DNA of 64,000 nucleotides from G963662655 sp963665015 (GTDB lineage: Bacteria > Cloacimonadota > Cloacimonadia > Cloacimonadales > JAIOQZ01): assembly GCA_963665015.2 (NCBI GenBank), contig CAXXSY010000004.1, positions 806,001 through 870,000 of the forward strand. Direction: 5' to 3'. Below the pieces are notes generated by a model. The model was not told the origin of the DNA and did not search any database. It saw only the letters and a program-made list of their open reading frames with translations. The position numbers and the translations under genes are program-made. This document shows positions 24,700-33,223 of the stretch, one piece after another; the first letter of the stretch is position 1; each line of letters begins with the position of its first letter.

Positions 24700-26226
24700 A
24701 TGCAAGCATTCTTGGAAAGACTCGGCATCAAGGAAGTGAACCCCGGAGCGTATTGCGGTCGTTGGCTGGATACGCAGGGCGAGATGATCGACGTGTATTC
24801 GCCGATCGACGATTCCCTGATCGCGAGAGTCAAGTCGGCAACGGCGGAAGACTACGAGACCGTTGCGAAGGAAGCGCGTGAAGCGTTCAAGACATGGCGT
24901 ATGATCCCGGCTCCCCAGCGGGGCGAGATTGTTCGTCAGCTCAGCGAAGCGCTGCGCGAGAAGAAGGAAGACCTCGGCAAGCTGGTCTCGCTCGAAATGG
25001 GTAAGATTCTGACCGAGGGACTCGGCGAGGTGCAGGAAATGATCGACATGGGCGATTTCTGCGTTGGGCTGTCCCGTCAGCTCTACGGTATGACGACCCA
25101 GTCCGAGCGTCCTTACCATCGCATGTACGAACAGTGGCATCCACTGGGCGTGGTTGGCATCATCTCCGCGTTTAATTTCCCGGTCGCGGTATGGTCGTGG
25201 AACGCGTTTATCGCGGCAGTCTGCGGCGACACCATGATCTGGAAACCGTCGTCATCGACACCACTCACCGCGATCGCTGTGCAGAACATCGTGCACACAG
25301 TGCTGGAAGCAAATGACATCCCCAAGGGTATCTTCGGCATGGTAATCGGACGCGGCAGTGTGATCGGAGAGAAGCTGATCAACGATCCCGAGATTCCGCT
25401 TATCAGCGCGACCGGTAGTTGCGCCATGGGCAAGAGAGTCCACCAGGCGGCCGCGAAGCGCTACGCGCAGGTCATCCTCGAACTGGGCGGCAACAACGCC
25501 GTGGTCGTGATGGAAGACGCCAATGTCGAGCTGGCACTCAAGGCCGTGCTCTTCGGCGCTGTGGGAACAGCCGGACAGCGCTGTACCTCGACCCGCCGCG
25601 TGCTGCTGCACGAAGACCTGCACGACAGCTTTGTCGAATCGCTCAAGAAGGCATACGCGTCGGTTCCGATCGGCGATCCGCTGGACAGCAAGACCCTCAT
25701 GGGTCCGCTGGTGGACGCCGCATCTGTCAAAGCGTATCAGATGGCGATCGAGAAGGCCAAAGAGCAGGGCGGCGAGATCGTCTATGGTGGCAAGGTGATC
25801 GAGTCCGGCGTGCCGGGTAAGCTCTACGTTCAGCCGACCATCGTGCTGGCCGAGAACCACTGGCAGATCGTGCAGGACGAGACGTTTGCGCCCATCCTGT
25901 ACATCATCAAGATCAAGGATATCGACCACGCGATCGAGCTGCACAATGCCGTTCCGCAGGGTCTTTCATCGGCGATCTTCACCAACAACCTGCGCTACAG
26001 CGAGCGCTTTCTCTCCCACGCCGGCAGCGACTGCGGTATCGCCAACGTCAATATCGGTACCTCCGGTGCCGAGATCGGCGGCGCGTTCGGCGGTCAGAAG
26101 GAAACCGGCGGTGGACGCGAGGCCGGCAGCGATGCCTGGAAAGCCTACATGCGTCGCCAGACCAACACCATCAACTGGTCAACCGAGATTCCGCTGGCGC
26201 AGGGTGTCAAATTCGAGATCGATTGA
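24700..26226 (+). CDS. Aldehyde dehydrogenase, ALDH7/alpha-aminoadipic semialdehyde type
   Basis: The 508-residue NAD(P)-dependent enzyme shows the catalytic glutamate region LELGGNNAVVV and the catalytic cysteine in GTAGQRCTSTRR. The GGNNA and TAGQRCT forms are diagnostic of the ALDH7 (antiquitin) branch rather than of betaine or succinate semialdehyde dehydrogenases. ALDH7 enzymes oxidise alpha-aminoadipate semialdehyde in lysine breakdown, and related aldehydes. GGAGG lies nine bases before the ATG at 24700; an in-frame ATG at 24685 would place that site inside the gene. Lying just after the AOR operon, it could compete for or supply related substrates. A separate strong terminator follows the stop. 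Confidence 0.92.
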   Translation: MQAFLERLGIKEVNPGAYCGRWLDTQGEMIDVYSPIDDSLIARVKSATAEDYETVAKEAREAFKTWRMIPAPQRGEIVRQLSEALREKKEDLGKLVSLEMGKILTEGLGEVQEMIDMGDFCVGLSRQLYGMTTQSERPYHRMYEQWHPLGVVGIISAFNFPVAVWSWNAFIAAVCGDTMIWKPSSSTPLTAIAVQNIVHTVLEANDIPKGIFGMVIGRGSVIGEKLINDPEIPLISATGSCAMGKRVHQAAAKRYAQVILELGGNNAVVVMEDANVELALKAVLFGAVGTAGQRCTSTRRVLLHEDLHDSFVESLKKAYASVPIGDPLDSKTLMGPLVDAASVKAYQMAIEKAKEQGGEIVYGGKVIESGVPGKLYVQPTIVLAENHWQIVQDETFAPILYIIKIKDIDHAIELHNAVPQGLSSAIFTNNLRYSERFLSHAGSDCGIANVNIGTSGAEIGGAFGGQKETGGGREAGSDAWKAYMRRQTNTINWSTEIPLAQGVKFEID

Positions 26227-26244
26227 TAACGAACGTTACGATAG

Positions 26245-26274
26245 AAGGGGAATCCGTTGGGTTCCCCTTTTCTT
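26245..26274 (+). terminator. Intrinsic terminator of the aldehyde dehydrogenase gene
   Basis: AAGGGGAA at 26245-26252 pairs with TTCCCCTT at 26262-26269 across a nine-base loop, followed by TTCTTG. It starts 19 bases after the stop codon. Confidence 0.8.
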
Positions 26275-26448
26275 GTGGTACGCAGGCAGGGGTGCCTGCA
26301 TCTCTTTTCCTTTTCCTCCTGTCTGAAGCAGGATACCCAGGATAGAGGAAATGAGCAGGATGGGGAAAGGTACCGTCACCCCAGCCTTCTCCCGTCCCGA
26401 TGTATCGGGAGGTGAGGGAGCAGAGAGGAGGTCGTTTACAGATGGCTA
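26275..26448. repeat. Intergenic palindrome mosaic
   Basis: In order this stretch holds GGTACGCAGGCAGGGGTGCC (hairpin GCAGGCA/TGCCTGC), the TCTGAAGCAGGAT box, GGAAATGAGCAGGATGGGGA and a TCCCG...CGGGA hairpin leading to GAGGGAGCAGAGAGG. These are the same modules in the same order as at 17.5, 43.3 and 54 kb. No gene is present. Confidence 0.75.
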
Positions 26449-26576
26449 TCCACCCGCATCTTCGTCCGATCGCGCGGCTACCGTAGATATACCGCGACTT
26501 CCTGACTACCGGACACGAGAATAAAGTCGCGGAACACTACGGTAGCCGCGCGAAACGAACAAATCTGCTGGGTGGA
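26449..26576 (-). repeat. Conserved-flank variable-stem hairpin, copy 2
   Basis: Flanks are TCCACCCGCATCTTCGTCCG and GAACAAATCTGCTGGGTGGA. The main stem is a perfect 16-base pairing of 26471-26486 with 26537-26552, unrelated in sequence to the stems of copies 1 and 3. An inner perfect nine-base stem, CCGCGACTT/AAGTCGCGG (26492-26500 and 26524-26532), carries a loop with GACTACCGGACA, which recurs in copy 4. The following 200 bases up to the methyltransferase hold only weak repeat remnants. Confidence 0.75.
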
Positions 26577-26786
26577 AGTGCTACATATACCCGATCTCGT
26601 CTTGGAAAACGCCGCTCGGAGACTGAGTGCTACAAGGGAACGCCTTTCGGAGATCGGCGGCTACAGTGGGAGAGCGGAATCCCGAGTGAAACGTCAGCGA
26701 GCATCCTCATCGTTCATAAGATATTGCTTTACGATCATCCGGTGTATCTTACAATCTGTTCACGATCGAAATTGAGGAGGTGTCTA

Positions 26787-27374
26787 ATGAACTACGACAC
26801 GGAAGCGGAGAAATGCTGCTGGTTCGCACCGGAGTTGGTGTTCGGGCTGAGCTACAAATTTATGGAGGCAGGGCAGTCGGTTTTGGATATCGGGATCGGC
26901 ACGGGGCTGAGCTCCGAGCTTTTTCGGAAGGCGGGCTTGAACGTTCATGGCATGGATATTTCCGAAGAGATGCTCGACGCCTGTCGCGAGAAAGGGTATG
27001 AGAATTTGCAATGCCACGATATCATGAAGACGCCCTATCCGTATGCCGACCAGAGTATGGATCACGTGGTCTGCTCGGGCGTGATGCACTTCTTCGAGAA
27101 TCCGGAGGTGATTTTCGTGGAGGCGTCCAGGATCGTTCGGAAGGGTGGCGTCTTTGCGTTTGTTACGGCGGACAGGCAGGGAGAGGAGTCTTTGGAGCTG
27201 ACCGGTCTGCATCGGCATCTGGTGCTGTATCGGTTCGATATGGAACAGGTCGGACGATGGCTCGATCAGTATGGGTTCGATCTGCAAAGGGATATTGCGT
27301 TCACGGTGTTTACCGATGGTACAAGAACGGTTCCGATGCGGATGAGGGCGTATGTGGGGAGGAAGCGAGAGTAA
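26787..27374 (+). CDS. Class I SAM-dependent methyltransferase
   Basis: The 195-residue protein has the SAM-binding motif I VLDIGIGTGLSSELF, the motif II acidic residue in VHGMDISEEML and a motif IV region DHVVCSGVMHF. It resembles small-molecule methyltransferases of the UbiE/Methyltransf_11 type. The substrate cannot be told. GAGGAGG lies seven bases before the ATG at 26787; the open frame continues upstream but has no start signal. It stands alone on the plus strand, isolated by repeats on the left and a convergent operon on the right, so context gives no clue to its role. Confidence 0.85.
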   Translation: MNYDTEAEKCCWFAPELVFGLSYKFMEAGQSVLDIGIGTGLSSELFRKAGLNVHGMDISEEMLDACREKGYENLQCHDIMKTPYPYADQSMDHVVCSGVMHFFENPEVIFVEASRIVRKGGVFAFVTADRQGEESLELTGLHRHLVLYRFDMEQVGRWLDQYGFDLQRDIAFTVFTDGTRTVPMRMRAYVGRKRE

Positions 27375-27378
27375 AGAG

Positions 27379-27402
27379 GCAGGCAGGGGTGCCTGCGTAC
27401 CA
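27379..27402 (-). repeat. Single GGTACGCAGG hairpin module, reversed
   Basis: Read on the minus strand this is GGTACGCAGGCACCCCTGCC with the GCAGGCA/TGCCTGC hairpin found in the larger mosaics. It is an isolated copy between convergent genes. Confidence 0.65.
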
Positions 27403-27406
27403 TAGA

Positions 27407-27436
27407 GAAAGCGACCCCGTGATAGAGGTCGCTTTC
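27407..27436. terminator. Hairpin between convergent genes
   Basis: GAAAGCGACC (27407-27416) and GGTCGCTTTC (27427-27436) form a perfect ten-base stem with a ten-base loop. It is symmetrical with short A and T runs outside, and could stop transcription from both sides. Confidence 0.6.
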
Positions 27437-27452
27437 GTATATTGCTTGTTGA

Positions 27453-28577
27453 TTAATCGGAGATGATTTCGACGTTGGCGCGGGGCAGTAGCACCTTTTC
27501 GCCTGTCTCGAGTTCTGCTTCGAGCACACGCACCAGAGTTTCCGATTCGACCTTGGTAAGCGACTCGGGCATTCCGATGACCTTTCCAATTTTGCCGAAG
27601 TTGGGCTGACGGATCACGCGGATGGTCTTTCCTACTTCGATCATGGGCAGTTCGGCTTCCGGCTTGACCAGTTCGTCTTCCTTGAAATCGATCGGCTTGA
27701 TGATTTCGGGGCGGATGACGCCGGCGCGAATCTGGGTGAAGCCGTGCATGGAGACCTTTTTTCCCTGGAAAGATTTCAGGAGGTCGAAGGTCTTGTTCGC
27801 CATCTTGATCGGGCCGAAGCCCTCGGTGACCACGATGGTGAGTCCGACATCCTCGTGGCCGGTGATGGCGACGCCGATGTCGTATCCGAGCAGTTTTTTG
27901 AGGTCCTGATCGTGGATACCGCCGGTGATGATGCCTGCCACGCCGATCTTTTGCGCCTTTGTTATGGCGTCGTAGTGGAGCATCTCGCCGGTGACGATGA
28001 TTTTACCTTTGTGGCTTTCGTTGATCTTGTCCGCTTTGACGACCTCGTCCGCCGTTTGGGCTATCACGTCTATCTCGGCGTTGATCTCGCCGCCGATTCC
28101 GAAGATTCCCTGGATATAGGCGGATTTGTTCTCGATGACGACGCCCTGCTCGGGGATCACCTCGACCACGAATCCATCGATGAAGGCCCTCACTTCGACC
28201 GGGATGCGCGGTTCGTTGAGAAGAACCTGTCCGGTGTGGCGGGAGATGTTCTGCACCTCGCCTTCGGTGGGTGAGCGAACGGTGGTTTTGAACATTCCGA
28301 GGAATCCGTTCGTCTGGGCGAGAATTTGTCCCTTGGTGATCTGGTCTCCCTCTTTGACTTTGAGGAATTGCTGCACAAGTTGAGCGGTAACACCCAGCTT
28401 GTTAGCGAGGTTGATCGGCACGACCTTGCCCGGAAGCATGGTAACCGCGACGATCTGGTCAGCTGTGACCTTGTCGCCTTTCTTGACTTTTACTTCGCCT
28501 TTCAACGGAAGGATTCGTTCTTTGCGTACGATGGTGTTGTCAGTTACTGCAAGTCCTTGCGAAAATGATTTTCCCAT
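27453..28577 (-). CDS. Conserved MutL-associated protein with barrel-sandwich-like repeats
   Basis: The 374-residue protein has no family I can name. The first 200 residues show repeated 'VKKGDKVTADQIVA' and 'VKEGDQITKGQILA' segments, each like half of a lipoyl/biotinyl-type barrel sandwich but without the modifiable lysine context, followed by GTVRSP-like 'TTVRSPTEGEVQNIS'. The C-terminal 60 residues (FGKIGKVIGMP...GEKVLLPRANVEII) look like a KOW/SH3-type barrel. No signal peptide or membrane helix is present. GGGAGG precedes the ATG. It lies ten bases after the MutL gene, so the two are surely co-transcribed and probably act together. I infer an accessory or structural role in B12-enzyme maintenance, with low certainty. 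Confidence 0.75.
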   Translation of the reverse strand: MGKSFSQGLAVTDNTIVRKERILPLKGEVKVKKGDKVTADQIVAVTMLPGKVVPINLANKLGVTAQLVQQFLKVKEGDQITKGQILAQTNGFLGMFKTTVRSPTEGEVQNISRHTGQVLLNEPRIPVEVRAFIDGFVVEVIPEQGVVIENKSAYIQGIFGIGGEINAEIDVIAQTADEVVKADKINESHKGKIIVTGEMLHYDAITKAQKIGVAGIITGGIHDQDLKKLLGYDIGVAITGHEDVGLTIVVTEGFGPIKMANKTFDLLKSFQGKKVSMHGFTQIRAGVIRPEIIKPIDFKEDELVKPEAELPMIEVGKTIRVIRQPNFGKIGKVIGMPESLTKVESETLVRVLEAELETGEKVLLPRANVEIISD

Positions 28578-28587
28578 ACGATCCTCC

Positions 28588-30480
28588 CTATTTCAGTATA
28601 TCTTCGGGGTACGCCTTGAGTTCGCGCATCCACTTTTTCAGAAGTTTACGACGTTCCGTGTGATCCGGCGGCAGGACGAACGGATTACGGCCGCGCGTAT
28701 CGAGCACGATACCCACGACACCGCCATGGAGATTGATTTCCATCTCCTGATTTTTGCCGGCTCCTATGTCGAGTCCGCGGCCCGGTTTGAGCTTCGCTTT
28801 GGCTGTTTCGCCTTCTCCGCAAGGAATCAATCGCATCTCGCCGAAGGGGATGTCCTCTTTGAACGTTTCGCCATTGGGCAGCTCGATCTCGGCGCTCAGT
28901 GCGGTTCCCTTACTCTTGAACGATCCGACCGGCGCAACGCACGTTCCGAGGTAGATCATACAGTCTTTGTCGAACACCTCGGTCGCGGCTTTCTCGCTGA
29001 TCTCCGCCAGCACGCCAAGGTGCGGCATCATGAAGATACTGTCAACACCGAGCCTGGTCACGCCTTCGGGCAGGAACGCGTCGATGAGCATGAGGACGGT
29101 CTGGTTACGGCGCGGTGCGTGCGACGCGACACCGCCGGAACCGACCAGCAGGTCGAGCGACATCATATCGACGATGGTTCCACCAGAAATGCTTTGGCTG
29201 AACGCTTCGGAAATTTCGCGCTTCTTCTGCGTACCCTTGAGGGTGACGGCGAATTCCTTGTGCTGCACGAATGCGAGTCGCAAGGCTTCCTTCGCGATCG
29301 CCTGTTCGAGCACCAGCTCTTCCAGCTTCTGCGGGATGGTGGTGGGGCGGATCATCTTGTTCTTGATCATGTTGCGCAGTTCGGATTCGTCGATGTCGAG
29401 CGGAACCCAGCGCAGGATGTTTTCCAGACCGGCGGAGGCGAGGACGTTCGAGATCGAGTAGCTCATCCCGAGGTTCGCGCTCACGGTACGGTTGAAGATG
29501 TATTTGGTCGGATCGCCTTCCTTGACGTCCTTGTCCTTGAACACGGAGAAGACGTCGGTGGTCGCCCCGCCGATATCCACGCCCAGCACCTCGATGCCTT
29601 CGTTGCGGGCGATGGTTTGCATGATGTTACCCACCGCTGCCGGCGTCGGCATGATGGGGATGTGTTGCAGCTTGCCGTTGAGTGGACCGCGCGTCCACTG
29701 CATCAGCTTGTTGTAGCCGGGTGCTTGCTTCATCACGTGTTCCATGAATAGGTCATGGATCTTGTCGCGTGCGGGTCCGAGGTTCTCCACCTCGAGGGTG
29801 GGGCGGATGTTTTCAGTCAGCATCAGGTCGGTCTTTTCCGCAAGTGTTTCCTTGATGATGCCCTGCGCTTCTGTATTTCCGGCGTAGATCACCGGAAGCT
29901 TGTAGTCTGAACCAAGCCTCGGCTTCGGATCCGCGGCCGCGACGAGTTCCGCGAGCTCCGCCACGTGCTTGGTCGTACCGCCATCGACACCACCCGCCAT
30001 CAGGATCATGTCCGGACGCAGGTGACGGATGCGTTCGATTTTCTCGTAATTGGCGCGATGGTCGTTGCTTGCGATCAGATCCATCACGATCGCGCCTGCG
30101 CCAAGCGCTGCACGTTCGGCGCTTTCACCCGTCATGCGGGCAACCACGCCAGTTACCATCATCTGAAGTCCGCCACCGGCGCTACTGGTCGATACATACG
30201 CATCGACACCGATATCGCCGTTACGCGGGATGATGATCTCCTCGTTTTCGATGAACTTGATGTTCTTGTTGTCGTACTTGAGCTGTGCGAGTTCTTCCAG
30301 CTCCTGCACCGAGTTGATGACCCCTTTGGTCACATCGTTGAGCGGCGCTTCAACAGTTGTGGGCGCCTCACCACGGACAGTCTGACGAAATTCGCCATCG
30401 ACATACTCGATGAGGATGGCTTTGGTCGTCGTACTGCCGCAGTCGGTGGCGATAATTCTCCGTAACTGCTCGTTTGCCAT
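28588..30480 (-). CDS. MutL (GlmL-type) ATPase associated with B12-dependent mutases
   Basis: The 630-residue protein is an ASKHA-fold ATPase of the glutamate mutase accessory MutL/GlmL family. The phosphate-binding loop near the N-terminus, ATDCGSTTTKAIL, is typical, and a second loop, VLGVDIGGATTDVFSVF, marks the other half of the ATP site. Family members are found beside adenosylcobalamin-dependent glutamate, ornithine and lysine mutases and are thought to reactivate them, though no such mutase lies in this window. Together with the ALDH7 enzyme this points to amino-acid fermentation. GGAGG lies five bases before the ATG at 30480; a slightly longer frame would include that site and is rejected. 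Confidence 0.92.
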   Translation of the reverse strand: MANEQLRRIIATDCGSTTTKAILIEYVDGEFRQTVRGEAPTTVEAPLNDVTKGVINSVQELEELAQLKYDNKNIKFIENEEIIIPRNGDIGVDAYVSTSSAGGGLQMMVTGVVARMTGESAERAALGAGAIVMDLIASNDHRANYEKIERIRHLRPDMILMAGGVDGGTTKHVAELAELVAAADPKPRLGSDYKLPVIYAGNTEAQGIIKETLAEKTDLMLTENIRPTLEVENLGPARDKIHDLFMEHVMKQAPGYNKLMQWTRGPLNGKLQHIPIMPTPAAVGNIMQTIARNEGIEVLGVDIGGATTDVFSVFKDKDVKEGDPTKYIFNRTVSANLGMSYSISNVLASAGLENILRWVPLDIDESELRNMIKNKMIRPTTIPQKLEELVLEQAIAKEALRLAFVQHKEFAVTLKGTQKKREISEAFSQSISGGTIVDMMSLDLLVGSGGVASHAPRRNQTVLMLIDAFLPEGVTRLGVDSIFMMPHLGVLAEISEKAATEVFDKDCMIYLGTCVAPVGSFKSKGTALSAEIELPNGETFKEDIPFGEMRLIPCGEGETAKAKLKPGRGLDIGAGKNQEMEINLHGGVVGIVLDTRGRNPFVLPPDHTERRKLLKKWMRELKAYPEDILK

Positions 30481-30492
30481 AGGAACCTCCAT

Positions 30493-30855
30493 CTATTTGC
30501 GAAATAACTTTTTAAAAAACTGTTTGATCTTGTTCATTCGTCGTTTGCGCATCAGGCGGGCTTTTTCTCTCTCCTCCCAATGCATTTCGTGGTCGAGTCG
30601 CTCGATCTTCTTCAGCAGCATCTCGATATATTCGTCCCGCTCCACCAACGCGGCAAACTCCTGATACTCCTTCGCGTTAAAGATCAATTCCGCGAACGGC
30701 GCGAGAAAATACAGAATCTGACTACCCAGAAAATTCAACGGCTTCAAGGACTCGATGCCCATGATCGCCGGAGCAGCCATCTTTCGTTCAACGAGGAACT
30801 TAGCGATTCTGTCGGTCAGTTCGTTCGCACGTTCCTGAGAAATTTCAATAATCAT
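30493..30855 (-). CDS. Small MutL-linked protein of unknown function
   Basis: The 120-residue protein begins MIIEISQERANELTDRIAKF, has a moderately hydrophobic middle (PLNFLGSQILYFLAPFAELIF) and a long charged coiled-coil-like end rich in K, R and E (LLKKIERLDHEMHWEEREKARLMRKRR in parts). The hydrophobic middle could be an amphipathic or membrane-associating helix. AAGGGA lies five bases before the ATG at 30855. It precedes MutL by 12 bases on the same strand and so forms a three-gene unit with MutL and the 374-residue protein. I do not recognise a family. Confidence 0.7.
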   Translation of the reverse strand: MIIEISQERANELTDRIAKFLVERKMAAPAIMGIESLKPLNFLGSQILYFLAPFAELIFNAKEYQEFAALVERDEYIEMLLKKIERLDHEMHWEEREKARLMRKRRMNKIKQFFKKLFRK

Positions 30856-30885
30856 AACGATCCCTTGCCATGTCAAGCATAATGC

Positions 30886-31620
30886 TCAAGTTTGATATCC
30901 CGCTCTCGCAATCGTCAGCACGTTCACGATCCGTGCACCCGCATCCTTCAATGCGCCGGCCGCCGAACTCGCTGTCGATCCTGAAGTAAACACATCATCC
31001 ACAAGCAGGATGGTTTTGTCAAACACATCTTCATCCGTGACGAACGCGTCCGTCAGATTGGTCTTGCGCTCTTTCCGGTTCAGGCTGGTCTGCGTGCGTG
31101 TGTATCGGCTCCTTTTCAGAAGGCCGTGACAGTATTTCCAGCCCATCGCCTTCGCGATCCCCTCCGCGTATCGATCCGCCTGATTATAGCCTCGTTCACG
31201 GCGTCGTACCCGGTGCAGCGGTATGGGTGCAACCCAATCGATGCGCATGTCGAAGGGCCGGTATTGCATGAGAAACTCCGCCGACTTCTCGATCAGGCAA
31301 TCCGCGATGGTCGAGAGTCCGTAGTATTTCATCTCATGTATGATGTTGCGGACCGTCTCGTCAAACGGGAAAACCGACGCGGCGTAGTCGAACCTGTATT
31401 TCATCGCTCTGCAATGCATGCACGTACCGCCTTCGTTCAGCGGCGCGCCGCAGCGTGGGCATAGCAGGCCCGATACGAACTCCAGCCGGTCGTAACAATC
31501 CTCGCAGAGCCATCCGTCTTCGATCTGCTTCCCGCAGCCCAGGCAGGACTTCGGGAATACCAGCGAAACAAGGTCACGCCAGCCAGGCTTCAATCGATGC
31601 GAAGATTCCCATGCCGTCAT
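30886..31620 (-). CDS. comF: ComF-family phosphoribosyltransferase-like protein
   Basis: The 244-residue protein has an N-terminal zinc-finger region with CLGCGKQIEDGWLCEDC and CPRCGAPL...CMHC, followed by a type I phosphoribosyltransferase domain with the PRPP motif TILLVDDVFTSGSTASSA. This is the ComF layout; the family is needed for natural transformation in several bacteria, with unclear biochemistry. The conserved GYNQADRYAEGIA and RTQTSLNRKERKTN segments are present. The ATG at 31620 lies inside the end of purQ, with GGAGGAGA 12 bases upstream; a TTG at 31632 overlies that site and is less likely. No other competence genes are in view. Confidence 0.9.
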   Translation of the reverse strand: MTAWESSHRLKPGWRDLVSLVFPKSCLGCGKQIEDGWLCEDCYDRLEFVSGLLCPRCGAPLNEGGTCMHCRAMKYRFDYAASVFPFDETVRNIIHEMKYYGLSTIADCLIEKSAEFLMQYRPFDMRIDWVAPIPLHRVRRRERGYNQADRYAEGIAKAMGWKYCHGLLKRSRYTRTQTSLNRKERKTNLTDAFVTDEDVFDKTILLVDDVFTSGSTASSAAGALKDAGARIVNVLTIARAGYQT

Positions 31621-32263
31621 GGCTTGCGACAATCTCCTCCGCCGCGCGTTCCGGGTGCGGCATCATGCCCAGGATGTTGCCCTTTTCGCTTACGATGCCG
31701 GCGATGTTGTCGAGGGAGCCATTGGGGTTGGCTTCTTCGGTGATCTTTCCGTCGGGCGTGCAGTAGCGGAACACGATCTGATCGTTGTCCCGGAGCCGTT
31801 TCAGCCCATCCGCGTCGATGAAGTAGTTGCCTTCCTTGTGCGCGATGGGGATGTCCAGTGCCTGCCCCTTTTCAAGCTTGTTCGTGAACGGCGTCGCGGT
31901 CTTCTCGCAGCGGATGTGCTGGTGCTTGCAGATGAACTGGAGCGACCGGTTCATCATCAGCGCGCCCGGCAACAGTCCGGTCTCGGTCAGCACCTGGAAT
32001 CCATTGCAGATACCGATGACGATACCGCCTTTCTGTGCGAACTTCACCACCTCGCCGATGATGGGCGAGAACTTGGCGATCACGCCGGCGCGCAGGTAGT
32101 CGCCGTAGGAGAATCCGCCCGGCAGGATCACCACGTCGGGATTGCCGAGGCCGGTCTCCTTGTGCCAGACCATCTTCGCTTCGTGACCGCGCAGCGTGGG
32201 TATCCAGATGCTATCGTGATCGCAGTTCGAGCCCGGAAATTGAATGACGGCAAACCGGATCAT
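31574..32263 (-). CDS. purQ: Phosphoribosylformylglycinamidine synthase, glutaminase subunit
   Basis: This 229-residue class I glutamine amidotransferase provides ammonia for the fourth step of purine synthesis as part of the PurLQS complex. The nucleophilic cysteine is in GICNGFQVLTE, FPGSNCD at the N-terminus is typical of PurQ, and the catalytic His-x-Glu lies in MMPHPERAAEE. Its ATG overlaps the purS stop by four bases. The PurL partner is not in the window. The 3' end overlaps comF by 47 bases, which is unusually long but consistent with a compact operon. Confidence 0.96.
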   Translation of the reverse strand: MIRFAVIQFPGSNCDHDSIWIPTLRGHEAKMVWHKETGLGNPDVVILPGGFSYGDYLRAGVIAKFSPIIGEVVKFAQKGGIVIGICNGFQVLTETGLLPGALMMNRSLQFICKHQHIRCEKTATPFTNKLEKGQALDIPIAHKEGNYFIDADGLKRLRDNDQIVFRYCTPDGKITEEANPNGSLDNIAGIVSEKGNILGMMPHPERAAEEIVASHDGMGIFASIEAWLA

Positions 32264-32505
32264 GAGACGATCTCGTAGCGGTAGGTTTCGGTGTTGGGAT
32301 TCGCCAGAATCTTGTCGCAGATGGTCTCGATCTCGCGTTCGGCCTCTTCTTTCGAATCGGCTTCCAGCTTGATCTCGATGTACTTGCTGACGCGGACGTC
32401 GGTCACCTTGTCATAGCCGAGGTTGTTGACGGTCTGCTTCACGACCTTGCCCTGCGGATCGAGGACACTGGGTTTCAATGTAACGTAAACTTTTGCCAGA
32501 TACAT
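32260..32505 (-). CDS. purS: Phosphoribosylformylglycinamidine synthase, PurS subunit
   Basis: The 81-residue protein is the small bridging subunit of the PurLQS complex. It shows the family pattern of KVYVTLKPSVLDPQGKVV, followed by LGYDKVTDVRVSKYIEI and NPNTETYRYEI. It tethers PurQ to PurL and helps ammonia transfer. AAAGGA lies seven bases before the ATG. It is separated from pssA upstream by about 20 bases on the same strand, so purine and phospholipid genes share this operon. Confidence 0.95.
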   Translation of the reverse strand: MYLAKVYVTLKPSVLDPQGKVVKQTVNNLGYDKVTDVRVSKYIEIKLEADSKEEAEREIETICDKILANPNTETYRYEIVS

Positions 32506-32524
32506 GTTATCTTCCTTTATTCGT

Positions 32525-33223
32525 TCACTTTCCTATTATCTTGATCAACGTATGCCGTGTCAGGCAATACACGATGTAGAGCCCCATCACGATCATGTAC
32601 ATGAGATAGGGATAGAAAACGCCGACGATCAAAAGCAGCAGCATCACGTAAAAGCGTGCGTCGGCGTAGAGCTTCTTCCACTTCAGCGCGCCGATGCTGA
32701 GGAACTCGATACGGCTGATCATGAGCAGTCCGATGACTGGAAGGATCACGATCAGATAACCGTGCGGAAACCGGAAACTGTCGAAGTGCTGCTCGAAGAG
32801 CGTCATCGAGGATATAAAGCCCGCGGCTGCCGGTATGGGCATCCCGTAAAAGTTGTGCTTCTTGCCGTCACCCGGGTCGTTGAGGTTATACCGAACCAGT
32901 CGGTATCCGCCGCAGATCACGTAGAAGAAAGCCGTAATCGCGCCCAGTATGCCGAGGTTTTCCAGCCCGATGCGGTAGAAGAGATAGCCCGGAACCACGC
33001 CGAAGGAGACGAAATCGACCAGCGTGTCGAACTCGGCGCCGAACTTGCTGGACGCGTTCAGCGCGCGCGCGATCTTGCCATCGAGTCCGTCGCAAAGGAT
33101 TGCCAGCAGAATCAGCCAGGACGCGGTGATGTAATGCTCCAGCGTGATGAAGTGCAGCGCGGTAAGCGAGAACACCAGGTTGATGGTGGTGACGATGTTG
33201 GGGATGAGATACCTGATTTTCAA
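32525..33223 (-). CDS. pssA: CDP-diacylglycerol-serine O-phosphatidyltransferase
   Basis: The 232-residue integral membrane protein has the CDP-alcohol phosphatidyltransferase motif D-G-x2-A-R-x8-G-x3-D-x3-D in DGKIARALNASSKFGAEFD continuing with TLVD, and about seven hydrophobic helices. It condenses CDP-diacylglycerol with serine to make phosphatidylserine. Size and the N-terminal IRYLIPNIVTTINLVFSL match the Bacillus-type PssA. The start is a TTG at 33223 that overlaps the stop of the Psd-like gene as TTGA. Being next to a decarboxylase-like gene fits phosphatidylethanolamine synthesis. Confidence 0.92.
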   Translation of the reverse strand: MKIRYLIPNIVTTINLVFSLTALHFITLEHYITASWLILLAILCDGLDGKIARALNASSKFGAEFDTLVDFVSFGVVPGYLFYRIGLENLGILGAITAFFYVICGGYRLVRYNLNDPGDGKKHNFYGMPIPAAAGFISSMTLFEQHFDSFRFPHGYLIVILPVIGLLMISRIEFLSIGALKWKKLYADARFYVMLLLLIVGVFYPYLMYMIVMGLYIVYCLTRHTLIKIIGK

